Shown here in pieces: positions 1-13,229 of a DNA stretch of 64,000 nt. The stretch is from Epiperipatus broadwayi (Eukaryota > Onychophora > Udeonychophora > Euonychophora > Peripatidae): NCBI GenBank assembly GCA_028023455.1, contig JAQFVV010012420.1, forward strand, positions 6,153,770-6,217,769. Direction: 5' to 3'. The translations under genes were made by a program, and so were the position numbers. Under the pieces are notes generated by a model that was not told where the DNA came from, did not search any database, and saw only the letters and a list, made by a program, of their open reading frames with translations. Positions within the stretch are counted from its first letter, which is position 1. The number at the start of each line of letters is the position of its first letter.

Positions 1-3000
1 AGAAATGCTAACATTACTTCACAAGTTTGTCAGTTACTATAATTTTAATTCTTCATTATCTTCTTTTGATTTAATGCGTGTTGGATCTGTTGACTAATAT
101 ATAAGATGAGTGTTTAATTCTTCTGCCAAAATCTATGAATTAACACTTGGATTTTTCAATTGTGCTTTTTGTTGTATTATATACAAATTCCAGCTTATGA
201 TCATGGTGTATTTATAAAGAACAGAAAAAGTATGAGAATATTACCTACATATAAATATTAATTAGATTAATGACATGAATTAAAGAAAATTGATTAGAGC
301 ATTCACCTGACATATCCATGGGTTAAAATCAAAATTGATAAAACCTAAACATTTTTTCAAGTTATAAATTGGCTGAGAAGTTTTTCATAGGTAACATAGC
401 AATATATTAAATTATTGATTAGTAAAAGCATATCCAGATAACTTCACATAAAGGTAAAACAAAAAAGAAAAACTGATAAAACTCTATTATTCCATGATTG
501 GGTAATATTGTGAGTATTGCTAACTTCCTCATTGTTTCTTTTTCAAGGACTTTTGGAAATATTTATCCTAAAATGGTGGTATCTGTAGGTTATTTTACCT
601 TTAAGTAATTTAGCACTTTATAATTTTAATATTTCTTCTATTTCTTTTAATTTACTAAGCTTATATATGGATCATATATGTTGACATTTTAGTATTGATA
701 TATTTTTTTTAAAAAATCTAGTTTTATGTAAGCTTTTTCTAATATGGTGGTATGTTTACAATTGTAAATTTATCTTAGATATCTTAATTTTTTTCCAAAT
801 AATTATTTATATAAAGTACAGAATAAAATACAGGTGTAATAGTTTTGAATTTTTTACATTCACAACTTTGATCAAATCACTTTAGGAAATTGTATTAGTA
901 ATTATTACTAATCAGTTATTAAATTAGAAATTATTTATAACCCAGATATAAACTTTAAACTTAAGTAAAAGATCAATATATCTGTTTTAGAAAAAGACTA
1001 AGAATATTGCATTTACAAATAGTGAGAAGTGAATTTTCAATAAGAATAATATTAATATTTAATTGGAGCTGAAAGAATAAAAAATCCATGCATAATTTCT
1101 ATATCTTAACAAATTTATATTTTTTTAATAAAAGGTTTGTTTATAAATAACTGCATATATTGTTTTTCAATATGATGGCAGAAATATAAGTATGTCAAAT
1201 TATATATTACTTTTAATGCAATGTTTCATCAAGTTCAAATATATATATATATATATATTAGTAGAACATTACTATTAATACATAATTACAAAATAATTTA
1301 ACATTAATATTCAAATTTTTTAAGAGTAAGAGATTACATTGCCATTGATTACAATTCAGTTTGCTCTTATAATTTAGATGCACAGTGACAAAATATATTT
1401 TAACAATAATCATAAATTTATAATCTATGAATCCAATTTTATTTTTTATTTGTTTTCTTTTTAAATGTCTTTTTTTTTTCAAGAAAAAGAAAATAAAAAT
1501 ATTAATGTCCAATACATTCATTTAAGTTTTTATGAACTTATGAACCCCCTTGTAAAAAATTGTAGATTAATTAAAAATATGATCTTTCAACATAAGGAAT
1601 TAAGAAAAGAAATTAGAAGATTAATCATAAAATATATTAATTGTTTAATATGTTTAATTAAAATTATTATTATAAAGATTAATAATTATTTTAATTTCTT
1701 TAATTTCTACTACATACCTCTTTTTTACACTAATTTCTCAAAACATTTTTTTTTAGTTTGACGTTATACTTACACTATTATTATAAATTAATGAATCTTT
1801 TCACACAATTATTTTTTTCTTCACCTTTAATTCAATGCTTCATCATTTCATGTTCAGTTATTTTAAAAACGTCAGTACTCATTTTTACTTATTAATACTT
1901 CCATTCTACTACACATTCTTGAAAGACATGAAGTGAAATATTCAAAAGTGTTAAATATATCTAAAAATATAATATACATAGAAAAAATTGGGATAAATTT
2001 GGAATAATATTACTATATATTAATCTCTGAGTTTAAAATTTATATTTGGGCTAGGGATGATATAACAATCTCTAACTTAATAAATGATTAGTAATAATCA
2101 GTAATGTACTTATTGGATGGTGCCAAAGATGGGAATGCAAAAAATTTGACACTTGTATTTCATATGGTGATATATGATATTTAAAAATAACTGAAGATAA
2201 GAAATAAAGCATTAAGATAAAAGTAAATAAAATAATAATTTAATAAATACAACTATTTATAAAAAATAAAAAAATGAAAAAAATTGTTGATATTATTATG
2301 TGTAAAATTGAATTAGATTGAGATTATATATTTTGAATATTATTAATTTTAATATGTTCTATATTATTAAAAATCCTTAAGAACTCACAAGTAAGTGAGT
2401 ATGAGTTTGGAAAAACCAAAGTGTCTGACTTCTTTCTCTAACAATATTTATAACTTATATGTATATCTTTTTTATCCTTACTGCCTTTCTTTTGCTCTTT
2501 TTTTTAAAAAAAAAAGTCTTATTACCAAAATCCATATTGTATATTAGTAATTTAAAATGATAATGGTATCATTATTACAGTAATACAAGCAAAACTTTAT
2601 TTAAAAATGAGTAGAAGAAATCAGTCTAAAAAAAATACTAAATTCAAATAGAAAATTTTATGAGTAGGCAAACTGTCACTTACCTAAGCAGTTAATTCCT
2701 ACTTGATACCATCTAATAATTATAGTGAAATAATTACTTTTATTAATGTTATATATATTACTATTATACTTAAAATCTCAAACTATATGTATCATGTTTT
2801 TTCTAATTTGATTTCATTTAGAGAATGTAATATGTATAATGAGTAATTAGTGCACCAAGAAAAAAAAATGGTAATAAATCAATAAATTTTTCGTTATCTG
2901 TTTTTATGAATAATAATGAATCTAGATTTCTTTTTTTTTTTTTATAATTCTTCAAACTTCTGGAGTGAACGTTCTAACCTTCTAAAACATTGAATCTAAG

Positions 3001-4727
3001 ACAAACTAAGCAATGTTATATAAACATTCAGTAAACTTTAGCTAGATTAAAAGAGTAGTCAAATTCAGATTAATAAGTTTGGCATATAACTTTTAGGCAA
3101 AACAAAAAAAGTTTCTTTATAACTAAAATAATTAAATAGTATAGTTGTTGACTTTACTATCTTCCTATAAAGTTTATCATGCAGATGATAGCATACATTA
3201 ATATCTTTAATTTATATAGATTTTTTTTTTAAAAAAAATTAGATTGGAATTTTCAGTTTGTGACGTACTTTTGGAATTTATTTTACTTTTGATTCTTTTA
3301 TTTGCTAATTATAATAATGTACTAATTATTTGTATTTCCTTAATTTAATTTATTAGTTGTTTTTTTTTTTTAATTCTAGTCACTGTAAAATGAACTATAT
3401 ATATATTTGAATTTTATCTATAATATTTTAGAGTTTTTGTTTATTTTCTATATATTCAGGTATTTATTTAGCAAAAATCTTATTTGTAGCTTATTTTTAA
3501 TCTATATATATTACTGTACAAATGTTCTATTTCTTGCGATTGTGTGTGCGCATTTATTATATTGAATGTTATCATTGCTTTTAATGCGATCAATATGGCT
3601 TTTTGTTAAGGGTTCGTAGCATCGGGTCAATACTGATTAGAAACTTGCTTGCCAGAGCATTCAAGGTAGACGTTCTGAAATGTTAAAAATAAAATCAAGT
3701 AATAAATGAACTGTTAAGTAATGCTTGGATCATGATTTATTTTGCAAACGTAATTCTCAAGGAAAAAATATATATATATAAGTAATTAAAAGTAGAATGT
3801 TTTTATTTTCCTTTTAAATAATAATAATATGAACACAATTTTGTTAATTAAAAAAAAAAACGGATAAAGTAGCTTATAAAATCAGTATAGTACTATATTT
3901 AAATTTTTTAAATCTGTTTTATCTTTTTTTAAAATATTGTAAGAATTTATTACATAACTCTTTCCAGAGCGCGTCAAAAATCCGGCTTTATCAAAAATTT
4001 ATAATGGAAAATAAAATTTTTGTATGATGATAGTTAATAATGCAGTGATATTCCATTACACAAAAATTACAATACGTTTTAAAACTGACGTCCAAATTCT
4101 AATATTTATAAATCGATTGACAAAAGATCTTTCCAAATCTCTAAGAATTCATCACTCATGAAAATGCTTCATAGAAAAAATGCGATAAATCGAACGAAAG
4201 CTATGATTTACGCATTTACATAGTCATGCATATATTTTAGGATGAATATAAATATTTTTTTTTTGTCCATTTCATAATCAGTCATAAATACTTTATATTT
4301 TTATGAGATGAAAATTATGCTAACAATTCTGTAGTGTGTCGCCTGTTGGAGTACTAAATATTAAAATGTTTTGTGTTTGAATATAAGATAGTACCCCTTA
4401 CAAAGCATGAATTCTTTTTTTTCTACTGTTATTGACAGAGCTTCCTTGGTATAATAATCTTCAATAATAAAATTACTGTTAGTAAAAACAGATGGGAAGT
4501 TATAAGTAATTATAAAATCCTTCAATTTTAGTCTAAATATCCGTGTGTTTTATATTCCACACTAAATCTTGTATAACCACGCAATGTATAAGTAAAATAA
4601 ATGCTACGTTGAAACTTTTTTTTTTTTTTTTTTTAAGAAAAACTAGGTTGTTTTTATATCTCTTCAAAGGCAATGCACTGATTAGATATAAATATAATTA
4701 TTTTTCAATTAAATCAGTGAGCTAAAG
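1..4727. other. AT-rich gene-free stretch
   Basis: No frame here shows recognisable protein similarity, and open frames are short and built of AAT/TTA/ATA-type codons expected in AT-rich DNA. It contains many A and T homopolymers and short TA tracts (for example near 1240-1258 and 3768-3780). A slightly GC-richer patch at 3595-3690 is not identified. One weak match to dispersed family R1 lies near 2060-2160. Confidence 0.6.
2055..2165 (+). repeat. Dispersed repeat R1, weak partial copy
   Basis: The order of short blocks (TTAGTAATAATCA, then GGATGG, then AAATTTGACA) matches the upstream half of the better R1 copy at 26915-27200. Only part of the unit is present and divergence is high, so this is a low-confidence family member. 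Confidence 0.3.
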
Positions 4728-6720
4728 CAGCGATTGATAACCTTTTTTGGTGGTGAGTCGAAAATAAAATTTTAAATGTTGAAATTAAAAGTTGCAGGTA
4801 AAATATTTGGACAGTTTTATTCAGTCCTAGAATCTAAGAATAAAATCATAAATTCAAAATTAAATATTAAAATTAGTTTTATTTTATTAAGATGAAGTTT
4901 GCTACTGCTTTTGCGATGATATTTTTTTTAAATATCAGGATTACAATTTGTTATTCTGAACCTTACATATGTGGAAGTCATTTCATTTACTTCTTTCAGT
5001 CAATTTTATATAATTCATTGTGACAAAAAATTGTTCACAAAAATATGTATATCCAAACATTGTTAATGAAACATTTGCTAAATTTTTCATGCAAATAAAT
5101 GTGTTGGGTAAAGAATTTCTGTAGTGTAATTTTCATTACACAACTCTCACGCAAGGTAGGAACTGGTTTCTATCCCCTTTTAACTCTTTGGGAGGAATAT
5201 AATATTATTCATTATTAGGGTATAACATTTTCAATTTTTTTTTTCTGCAAATCCATCAAGTCATTTGGTGAGCATTAACTTCTATTTTAGTGAGGCAATT
5301 CTTCAAATTTTTGTTTTCATAAAAAGCTATTATGAAATTCCATTGATTCTATTTCTAAATTATGAATATTCCACCAATTGAAATAACTTAACTCCATAAT
5401 TTCAAATTCAATTTTATGAGGTGATACTATAAATTATAAATTGTGTTCCAATTGTTCAAATTGATTAAATCTTTCTGAAAAACGGCTTCTTTTTGAATCC
5501 TAATTAATATCATTGTTGTCTGAAAATACTTAAACAAACTTGGAAAATATTTCATAGATTTCTATTTTATATGAATGATTTAAAACTTTCATACATAGTT
5601 AATATAGTTTGGCCAAAATCTTGAAGATTGTTATTAAGTTCATTGAAATGTTTTGTTATATCACATAAAAGTATCAAATCTTTTAACCATTGCAGATTTG
5701 TTAGCGCAGGATAAATGGCATTCTTTTCATTAAAAAAAAGTATTATTTCATCAAGAAGACTTACAAAACGATTTGAAAATAGATCATGCAACTAAGCCAT
5801 TAAATGTTACTGTACATTAACAGATCTGAATATTGGGAATCAATTTTGCATAATAATTCAATAAAATCGCACTTATTTAGAGCTCTCACAGAAATAAAAT
5901 TCACAATATTTATCACAACTGACATCATTTTTGAAAATGATTTTAATTCCCTTTTTGCACATAGAACTTCTAATGAATAATGCAATGAAATTCACCTAAT
6001 GGATAGTCAATATATTGTTTGAATTGTTTAATAAATCCAACTTTTTTGTTGACCATATTTGAAGCACCATAACAATCCTTTTTATATCAGTGTTCATATC
6101 TATATCCTTTTGAATTTATTAGTTTTGCTAATTCTTCTCATAAATTTTTTAGATTTTTATCTAGCAATTATTCCAAATAGCATATAACCAGTAATATTGG
6201 TACTTTCACCCAAAGAAATTAAATACATTTTGACATGTTTGAAATTACAAATTAATTGAAGTACTTTCATTCTTTTTATAATATTTTTTTCTTTAAAATC
6301 AGCAAATAAGGAATTGCTGCATTAAAAAAAAGCTTCTTTTAAATATTTTCTTGAGAAAGTGGTTGCCATGTTTTGCAATATAATGTGTCAGATGAAAACT
6401 TACTAATGTTATATTATTTTCACAGGCACAAAAAATGATTTAAATGCATCATTTTTGTGTTTTATAGTTTTGCAATTTTTGTGAAAAGGATTGATTTTTC
6501 TCTTCACCTGTCAATGAAACAAAATTTTTGTGTATACTTTCAAAATGATATTTTGCATTATAACTAAAAGTTGTGATGTTTTCATTGCACACAATGCAAA
6601 GCATTTTCTTATAATTTTCAATTTCTCCAAATTAAAAAAACCCCACATTCTTCAGATAGTTATACTATACTTGTTCTGTTTGGCCTTATGCTTTTTAGCC
6701 ATTAACATTTTGGACTAGTA
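4728..6720 (-). mobile_element. hAT DNA transposon relic (ZBED5 / GTF2IRD2-like)
   Basis: Remains of a hAT-superfamily cut-and-paste transposon read from high to low coordinates. The low-coordinate end starts CAGCGATTGATAACC at 4728, resembling the CAGYG...AACC termini of Charlie-type hAT elements. Inside it the transposase is decayed but its domains occur in order (see the pseudogene entry). I could not find a convincing matching inverted terminus at the high-coordinate end; a CAGTG-type end near 6830 is possible, but its neighbouring 8 bases do not match those beside 4728. The element is clearly dead. Confidence 0.65.
4980..6720 (-). pseudogene. hAT transposase pseudogene, ZBED5-like
   Basis: Translation in shifting minus-strand frames recovers the order of a ZBED5-like transposase. 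Near 6720-6550 there is an N-terminal MAKKHK start and a BED zinc-finger-like CIVCNE segment. Near 6080 a GASNMVNKK segment resembles the family's DGAPSMVGK block, and 5985-5800 carries EVLCAKREL and CDFIELL blocks. At 5791-5567 is the helical FNEKNAIYPAL...NNLQDFGQ region. The C-terminal dimerisation block FGYTYFCEQFF lies near 5070-5040. Many stops and frameshifts separate these. Family function, from known relatives: binds terminal repeats and catalyses element excision and insertion in the nucleus. Identification is confident; activity is excluded. Confidence 0.72.
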
Positions 6721-6879
6721 ATAAAAAATAACAGTTAAAAAGTTGGAGTTATAATACTATTCACCAATTCAAATTACAACAAAGCAGCAAATAATCAAAA
6801 CGGTACTAGTATCATCAATGGTACAGGGCACTGGATGGAGTTCAATATACCATTTACATGGCTGTGGTGTGTTATGCTA

Positions 6880-8430
6880 ATTTTTCGAAATTACATTTTA
6901 AAAAAAGACAGCAAGTAGATAGTGATTGTTAGTTTTTGTAAATAAAAAAATGTCTTCAAATTAATGAGCATACTACCAGAAATGCCTAAAGTGCTTTGCA
7001 ATAAAAGAAGAAGCAAATAGCCTTACTACTGACATTATTTTATTGTTTTAATTTTCTTCTAAAAAGTTGTATTCAAAATAAATATGTTAAAAAAAGAATA
7101 AAAATTAAAACAGAAAAGCCTAAAGTGGCAAATTACATTTAAAAAAAAAGCCAGCAAGTTTTTGTAAATAAAAAATTTTCTTCAAATTAATGTGTATATT
7201 ACTTTTTGTAAATAAAAATTTCTTGCTTCATAAATCAAAGAAAAATAATATAAGAACTAGCCTGCCATGGCTTGCAGACCAAACTTGGAGCCAACTGAAG
7301 CTTTGAGGATATCCATTGGTCTTTCCGAGTTATCTGCCTCTATAATATATTAAACTGACCTTTGACAAGTGGTTGCATGGCCATTATGGATTTGCTTAAT
7401 AGCACCTTACATTGTAAAATTTGGTTTCTACTGTATTCTAATTCATTTGTTGATTATTATTGATGGATCATTTCTACCAACACCTTTGATTTATACTTGA
7501 TGGAAACAAAATTGAGATCCTTACCCTTAAATTGTTTTGGGTGGACCTCACTTAATTATGATGCAAATTTGGTCAAAGGTACATGTGTTTTTCCGATTAT
7601 GTTGATTCACAGTCTAAGTTTTGTCATTGATTGTTTATATTGTATTTCATATCCCAGTGGGTTTGGATTGTGAGCTAATATAGTCTTCACAAGGTATGGA
7701 TAATGTAACACTATCTTGTTTAAATTTGTTAGTCCTTATATATTTAGTGTAATATACATTCATTCTCTAAGTTGCACATGTTGTAGCAGGGTTTGTCTAG
7801 CCTTTGTAACTCTAGATAAACCATATATATTATATTCATTTGTGATCTGTAATTTATTTATCTTCTACTTCATATCATGTTGGGTTTGTACTTCATATCA
7901 TGTTGGGTTTACATTATTCATATTCTTCACATCTGATTGAAATTGTTAACAGTGTAGGCTTTATTTGAAGAGCCACTACAGTCTTGACAAGTATTCGTAT
8001 ACAATGCCATTTTGGTTAATCTTGTTAATCTTTCCTTATTTAGTGTAATATGTTTCAATTCCTTGTAAATCGTCCACGCTATGTAAATCTGGACTAACTA
8101 TTTGTACTATACTCAATTGAGATTTGTATTTCTGTATAACCTTCCATATTTGATTTATAGTGTAAATTTATTTTGGAAAAAAAAAAATATTCAAATTACT
8201 GTGTATACTACCAGAAATATCTAAAGTGGTTTGCAATAGAAGAAGAAGCAAACAGCCTTACTACTGATATTGTTTTAATTTTCATCTATAAATAAATTTC
8301 TTCAAATGAATGCGTATACTAACAGAAATGTCTAAAGTGGCAAATTACATTTTAAAAAAAGCCGCCAAGTAGACGGCGATTAAATAAAAAAAATTCTTCA
8401 AATGAATGTGTATACTGTACTTGTTATTAA
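6880..8430. repeat. Cluster of diverged direct repeats upstream of the hAT relic
   Basis: A block containing TACTACCAGAAATG, CTAAAGTG, TTGCAATA and AGAAGAAGCAAA occurs at about 6953-7061 and again at 8190-8288, with shorter versions near 7118-7220 and 8298-8415. A companion block (AAATTACATTTTAAAAAAA then a GC-rich AGTAGA patch) recurs at 6890, 7130 and 8345. Between them, 7673-8000 holds two diverged ~295-bp tandem units sharing TTTAGTGTAATAT. This may be subterminal or 5' non-coding DNA of the hAT element or a separate nested repeat. Confidence 0.5.
7866..7910. repeat. 23-bp tandem duplication
   Basis: Two adjacent near-identical copies of a 23-base unit beginning TACTTCATATCATG: 7866-7888 and 7889-7910. 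A small local slippage or duplication inside the larger repeat cluster. Confidence 0.85.
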
Positions 8431-11400
8431 AAGGTCCCGGCCTGGTAACGTTATATTTAACTGTTTTTGTGTAGCAACAGCACCGTCCAGAACTAGGTAT
8501 GAATGGAAAAGCATTCATCATATTCAAAGATAAAGCTTAAAGCATGTTTGAATAAAAATTTTAATTGAAGAAATGATTGAAACTGAGCAATACTAGTTTT
8601 AATATCACTTTTACTTAGAGTTAAAAAATTATACTGAGTGATATATATTTCAAATGAAGATTATATTTATACGTGTACAGAATAATAGTGATCTGCTAGC
8701 ATGAGTAAAAGCATTATCTATCATCTGGAATTGATACATTGTACAGGCTTAAACCTGCATTTATATATGTAATATATGCGGGGTTCGAACTCAGACTTTC
8801 ACACGACCCACCACTCTCAGTGCCATCTCATATTACTGACCCACCTGATCACACACATGTTGAAAAGATAAATTGAGAAAAATATATATAAAACAAGTGT
8901 AAGAAAGTAAAACCATTATTAAAACAGGCAAAACTCATTATACGTATTGCCACACGTGATGTTTATTGGATTAAAAGTAAAACCAGCCTAGAAGATATTT
9001 AATAAAGAATAAATATGCATGGAGAATAAATTGTTGAAGAAAAGATGGACTAAACATTAGTGCATTGGGAAAGATAAAACGTATGTGGAATAAAATATTC
9101 TACTTTTAAAAAGAAAATGGGAAATGCTTTTTCTTAATAATAATAATAACTAAAAATAAGCAAGAAATCGGTCGAATGCTGAATTATTACTAGTGCAAGG
9201 AGCATTTAAATCGAATGTATAAGGCAAGTTGCAGATAATCTTTAATTACTAAAGAAAAAAAACTGCATCAATAACCCAATGTCGTGTGAATTTTTGTAAT
9301 TGTAATAATCTTCGGATTAGAAGAAATGGAGCAAAAGTGATAATAATATTGACGTGCAACCAATCTAAATCATGTAGAATGATTGGAATGCCTGTAAAAG
9401 TTAAAGTTTTTTTTTTTTAAGAAATTGTATTTTTTTTTAAAAAAAGCTTGCAACATATTGTTTGTATATATATATAATAATTTTATACTTTAAACATAGT
9501 TGTTATTACTATCGGGGATAGGGGAATAGATCAATAGATAATGAAATTAATAATTGATTTAATTTGGTTATTTATGTCATTGTTTATTTTAAAAGTTATG
9601 TTTTTATCAAATATTGTTAGATAATTAAAATAAATAGATATGATTAATGATTTAATGAAATATATCATAAAAGTAGTTAACAATATGTATGTTATGAAGA
9701 GGGGCAGGTTTGTGTTCAAATATACAATATTGAAAAGGAGAAACGATATTTTTAATTTGATCTTATGTTTTACGATAAACAATTTATTATACTTAGTTTG
9801 TAATTTGTATAAGCAAATAGTTATAAGAAAGATATTAAACAAATATAAATTAGAAATATGAAGGTAATAATTAAGTTGTTATTTAAAGCAAAGATAAGTA
9901 TTTTATTTAGGATACACCAAGGGTGGTCTATTAACATTTAGCTGAATCTCATAAATTGTAGATGAAAATTATTGCAGGGAGATATCGGGGTTCAGATTTA
10001 ATAGTACACTGTATAAAATTCTTAATGGTTGTATTTTAGTATATAAGTTGAGAATAAAACCATAGGAAGATGGAGTTCGAAATCGAAAAACTAATTGATG
10101 ATTTTATAATTATTATAGTAATATCTTCCTAGAAATAAATAAATAAATAAAGATCAAAGGATGAATATTATGGAATCTAAAAATAAACAAAAAGTGACAC
10201 TTCACCGTATTATAATAAGATTATTGTATTGAAGCAAGAATATAATAATTAAATTTTCCATTTTGTCTCTACAATTTAAAGCCTAACTTATAATGGGTTA
10301 ATAATTGTAAAAGAAGGGGGGGGGGGTGTTTATCTAATGGAGATACCTGATTTGTGATAAAAAAAAATCTAAAGGTAAATATCATAATAGCACCATATTA
10401 TATGAAAAGGTATTACTTTTGTTTTATTGTAAATATCCAAAAGGTAAAAAAAAAAGGGGGGTGAACATTTTTTATTTGTTTATAGTATTACTATATTATG
10501 TGGGTATATAACTTTATTATTATTGTCATCTTTAAATTACCTGTTAGTTCAAATGTTTATTATAATATCTTGTAAATAATATGATTAAAGTTGTTGTTTT
10601 GAAAGTTAACTTGAGTGTTAAAAGTTGCATTTCTTTTGTGGGAGTCACTGTCACTACATCACGTGAACCCAGGGTGTACAGTTTGAGATTGCAATAAGAA
10701 ATTAATCCAGTATAGAATGATATAACTATCATTTACTAACACATCTCTTAAAAGAGATTTTAATTTAATGTAAACTGCCTTGGTCACATAAGTCATTGAT
10801 AATAGTGCAAATTATTAAAGTATGCTTATTTATAAGGAATTCAATTGTGAATTATTTATTTTTTAAAGTATGAAATATAATTACAATTTAGATAACAATA
10901 TTGATTTAAGAGAAAGTATTAGGGAACATAAATATAAAATAGTAGTACAATTTTTATTATAGATTGAGATTATAAATCTTTTCTGAATTGTTGCACTACC
11001 TATAAATATAAAGTTCAGTAAAATCCCTCTTGATATTTTATAGGTGGATCGAATAACTAATTGAAAATCAATGATAATCTTGAGATCTCCTTAAAATAAT
11101 ATTGTTATTATGATTATTCTTAATGATCATGTTAAAAAACATAATAATTACCATACAATATAACAATACAACTGATTGAGTAGGTTAATTTAAATATTAC
11201 CAGTATAGATGTTTTATTCTATTTCTTTAAGCATTACCATTAGTTACCATTAGTCATGAGAGTATTGGGATATTGAATAATAAGGAATGTCTAAGTATTC
11301 TTATGCCATTGGATAAATATCTTAGTATTTATTTAATGTTAAAGGGTATGTAATCTTGTTGATAGGATACATGAGTCTCACAATTGTTGTGATTGATTAA

Positions 11401-11496
11401 ACAATTAAAAATGCTAAGTCTATTAAATGGTACCTAGGCAAAGTCCTAGTATGGTCGAATGTAAGGACTTAGCATATCTGTTAGGGGTTGTCCTCC
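8430..11496. other. AT-rich stretch without genes
   Basis: Apart from the tRNA-like repeat at 8767-8885 no gene or family is recognised. Open frames of about 100 codons near 9531-9861 occur on both strands over the same bases and are low-complexity, so they are taken as chance. Features seen are a G homopolymer at about 10317-10327 and a GC-richer patch at 10625-10690 of unknown nature. Confidence 0.5.
8767..8885 (-). repeat. tRNA-like SINE fragment related to R1
   Basis: On the minus strand the sequence ends in GAGTTCGAACCC, a good match to the internal B-box of Pol III promoters (GGTTCGANNCC), with a plausible but weak A-box about 50 bases upstream. The run from TTTATCTTTT to the B-box matches the 3' half of the R1 copy at 35240-35345, which also ends GTCTGAGTTCAAATCCC. 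It is therefore a tRNA-derived SINE portion of that family, not a tRNA gene; no acceptor-stem pairing is evident. Confidence 0.55.
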
Positions 11497-11505
11497 TATT
11501 GACAG

Positions 11506-12768
11506 TGTACAATATATATATATATGATAAACAAAACAAGTTATAAATTTTGTAACTTGCTCTTTGCTTGCATTTTATGATCACTAGATGGAGCTTTACC
11601 AATAGTTCCTAACAAGCTTTTGTTTACATAAATGCTGAGAGAGATAGAATATCTCTTTCATTGTCTGCAACTTTTAGACCATAGTTTCAAGCTAATTGGC
11701 TCACCTCAGTAAAGGGTAGGAAGACCAGAAACTAGATCTAAATACTAACTCTACAATCAGCATTTGTGAAACACATTTCTATCAGTTTGAAAGCATGAAT
11801 TTTTCAGATAATCCAGCCAAACAAACTAGACAGTTATATTGGTCTGAAATCAGTTCAGTTTTACCACATAGTAAAAGCCTCTGCAATATATATCATTGCA
11901 AAAACCATCAAGGGTACATTTATGATAAACAAAACAAGTTATAAATTTTGTAACTTGCTCTTAGCTTGCATTTTATGATCGCTAGATGGAGCTTTACCAA
12001 TAGCTCCTAACAAGCTTTTGTTTACATAAATGGTGAGAGAGATAGAATTCAATATCTCTTTCATTGTCTCCAATCTTTATACCATGGTTTCGAGCTAGTT
12101 GGCTCACCTCAGTAAAGGGTAGGAAAACCAGAAACTGTATCTAAATAATAACTCTACAATCAGCATATATGAAACATGTTTCTATCAGTTTGAAAACATG
12201 AATTTTTTAGATACGTAAATATCTTCAAATCCAGCCAAACAAACTAGACAGCTATATGGATCTGAAATCAGTTCAATTTCACCACATAGTCTCTGCAATC
12301 TATATCATTGCAAAAACCTTCAAGGGTACATTTATGATAAACAAAGCAAGTTATAAATTTCATAACTTGCTCTTAGCTTGCATTTTATGATCACTAGATG
12401 AAGCTTTACCAATAGTTCCTAACAAGCTTTTGTTTACATAAATGCTGAGAGAGATAGAACTCAATTTCTCTTTCATTGTCTCCAACCTTTAGACCATGGT
12501 TTCGAGCTAGTTGGCTCACCTCAGTAAAAATTCATGCTTTCAAACTGATAGAAACATGTTTCACAAATGCTGATTGTAGAGTTATTATTTAGATCTAGTT
12601 TCTGGACTTCCTACACTTTACTGAGGTGAGCCAACTAGCTTGAAACCATGGTCTAAAAGTTGGAGACAATGAAAGAGATATTGAATTCTATCTTTCTTAG
12701 CATTTATGTAAACAAAAGCTTGTTAGGATCTATTGGTAAAGCTCCATCTAGTGATCATATATATATAA
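11506..12768. mobile_element. Composite element: tandem ~400-bp units plus inverted partial unit
   Basis: Units starting GATAAACAAA(A/G)CAAG lie at 11526, 11924 and 12336 (spacings 398 and 412 bp). The third breaks off at CCTCAGTAAA near 12525. It is followed immediately by an inverted partial copy to about 12758, so the last ~370 bp can fold into a hairpin. TA-rich tracts mark both ends. TATTGACAG occurs just outside on both sides (11497-11505 and 12769-12777), a candidate 9-bp target-site duplication. No coding potential. Probably a non-autonomous foldback DNA element; superfamily unknown. Confidence 0.65.
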
Positions 12769-13150
12769 TATTGACAGAATATTATTTATCCTAATATCAG
12801 TGATTCAAAAAGTTCTATTATTGGGCAAAATTATAATATATTTTGATACTTCATGACTAGACTGATTTTTATTTTGTAGTATAATGTTAATATTTACTTA
12901 AATAATTTTTTTAAAAAATTGCATTAATGAAATTTCTACATAAATCATAATTTTCTTAAAAAATGGAAACAAAATCGTGTTAATGCTATTTTTTAATTTA
13001 AAAAAAAAATAGACTTGCTAAAAATGATCTTTGAAAAGTTTAATAATTGTTAAGACCACTACAGAAGTGCATGAGGAAAAAAGCTAAATAGGCTCATCTA
13101 TATTTTAACAAAGTATGACAAAAATAATTAATAATTAATAAATATGTATT

Positions 13151-13201
<51 letters not shown>
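13151..13201. repeat. (TAA)n microsatellite
   Basis: Uninterrupted TAA/ATA triplets, about 16 units. Confidence 0.95.
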
Positions 13202-13202
<1 letters not shown>

Positions 13203-13229
13203 TAAATATTAATTGTGATAGCTCAAATG

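Noticed and set aside
1258-1761. Frames of 87 and 98 codons near the left end
   Set aside because: Lys/Asn/Ile/Phe-rich translations of homopolymer-rich DNA with no recognisable domain.
3595-3690. GC-richer patch with GGGTTCGTAGC resembling a B-box
   Set aside because: No A-box at suitable spacing on either strand, no poly(A) tail and no second copy in the window.
6750-6840. CAGTG-type terminus near 6830 as the second hAT end
   Set aside because: Beyond the first bases it does not match the 4728 terminus, and the flanking 8-mers differ, so the border is left open.
9531-9861. 103-codon minus and 73-codon plus frames over the same bases
   Set aside because: Overlapping low-complexity frames with AT-driven codons; no reason to prefer either as a gene.
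10610-10690. GC-richer patch as a possible exon
   Set aside because: The only frame spanning it is 62 codons with no motif, and no repeat relation was found.
11506-12768. Regularly spaced direct repeats suggesting a CRISPR array
   Set aside because: Units are ~400 bp, diverged along their whole length, with an inverted unit at the end, in eukaryotic DNA; there are no short identical repeats with unique spacers.
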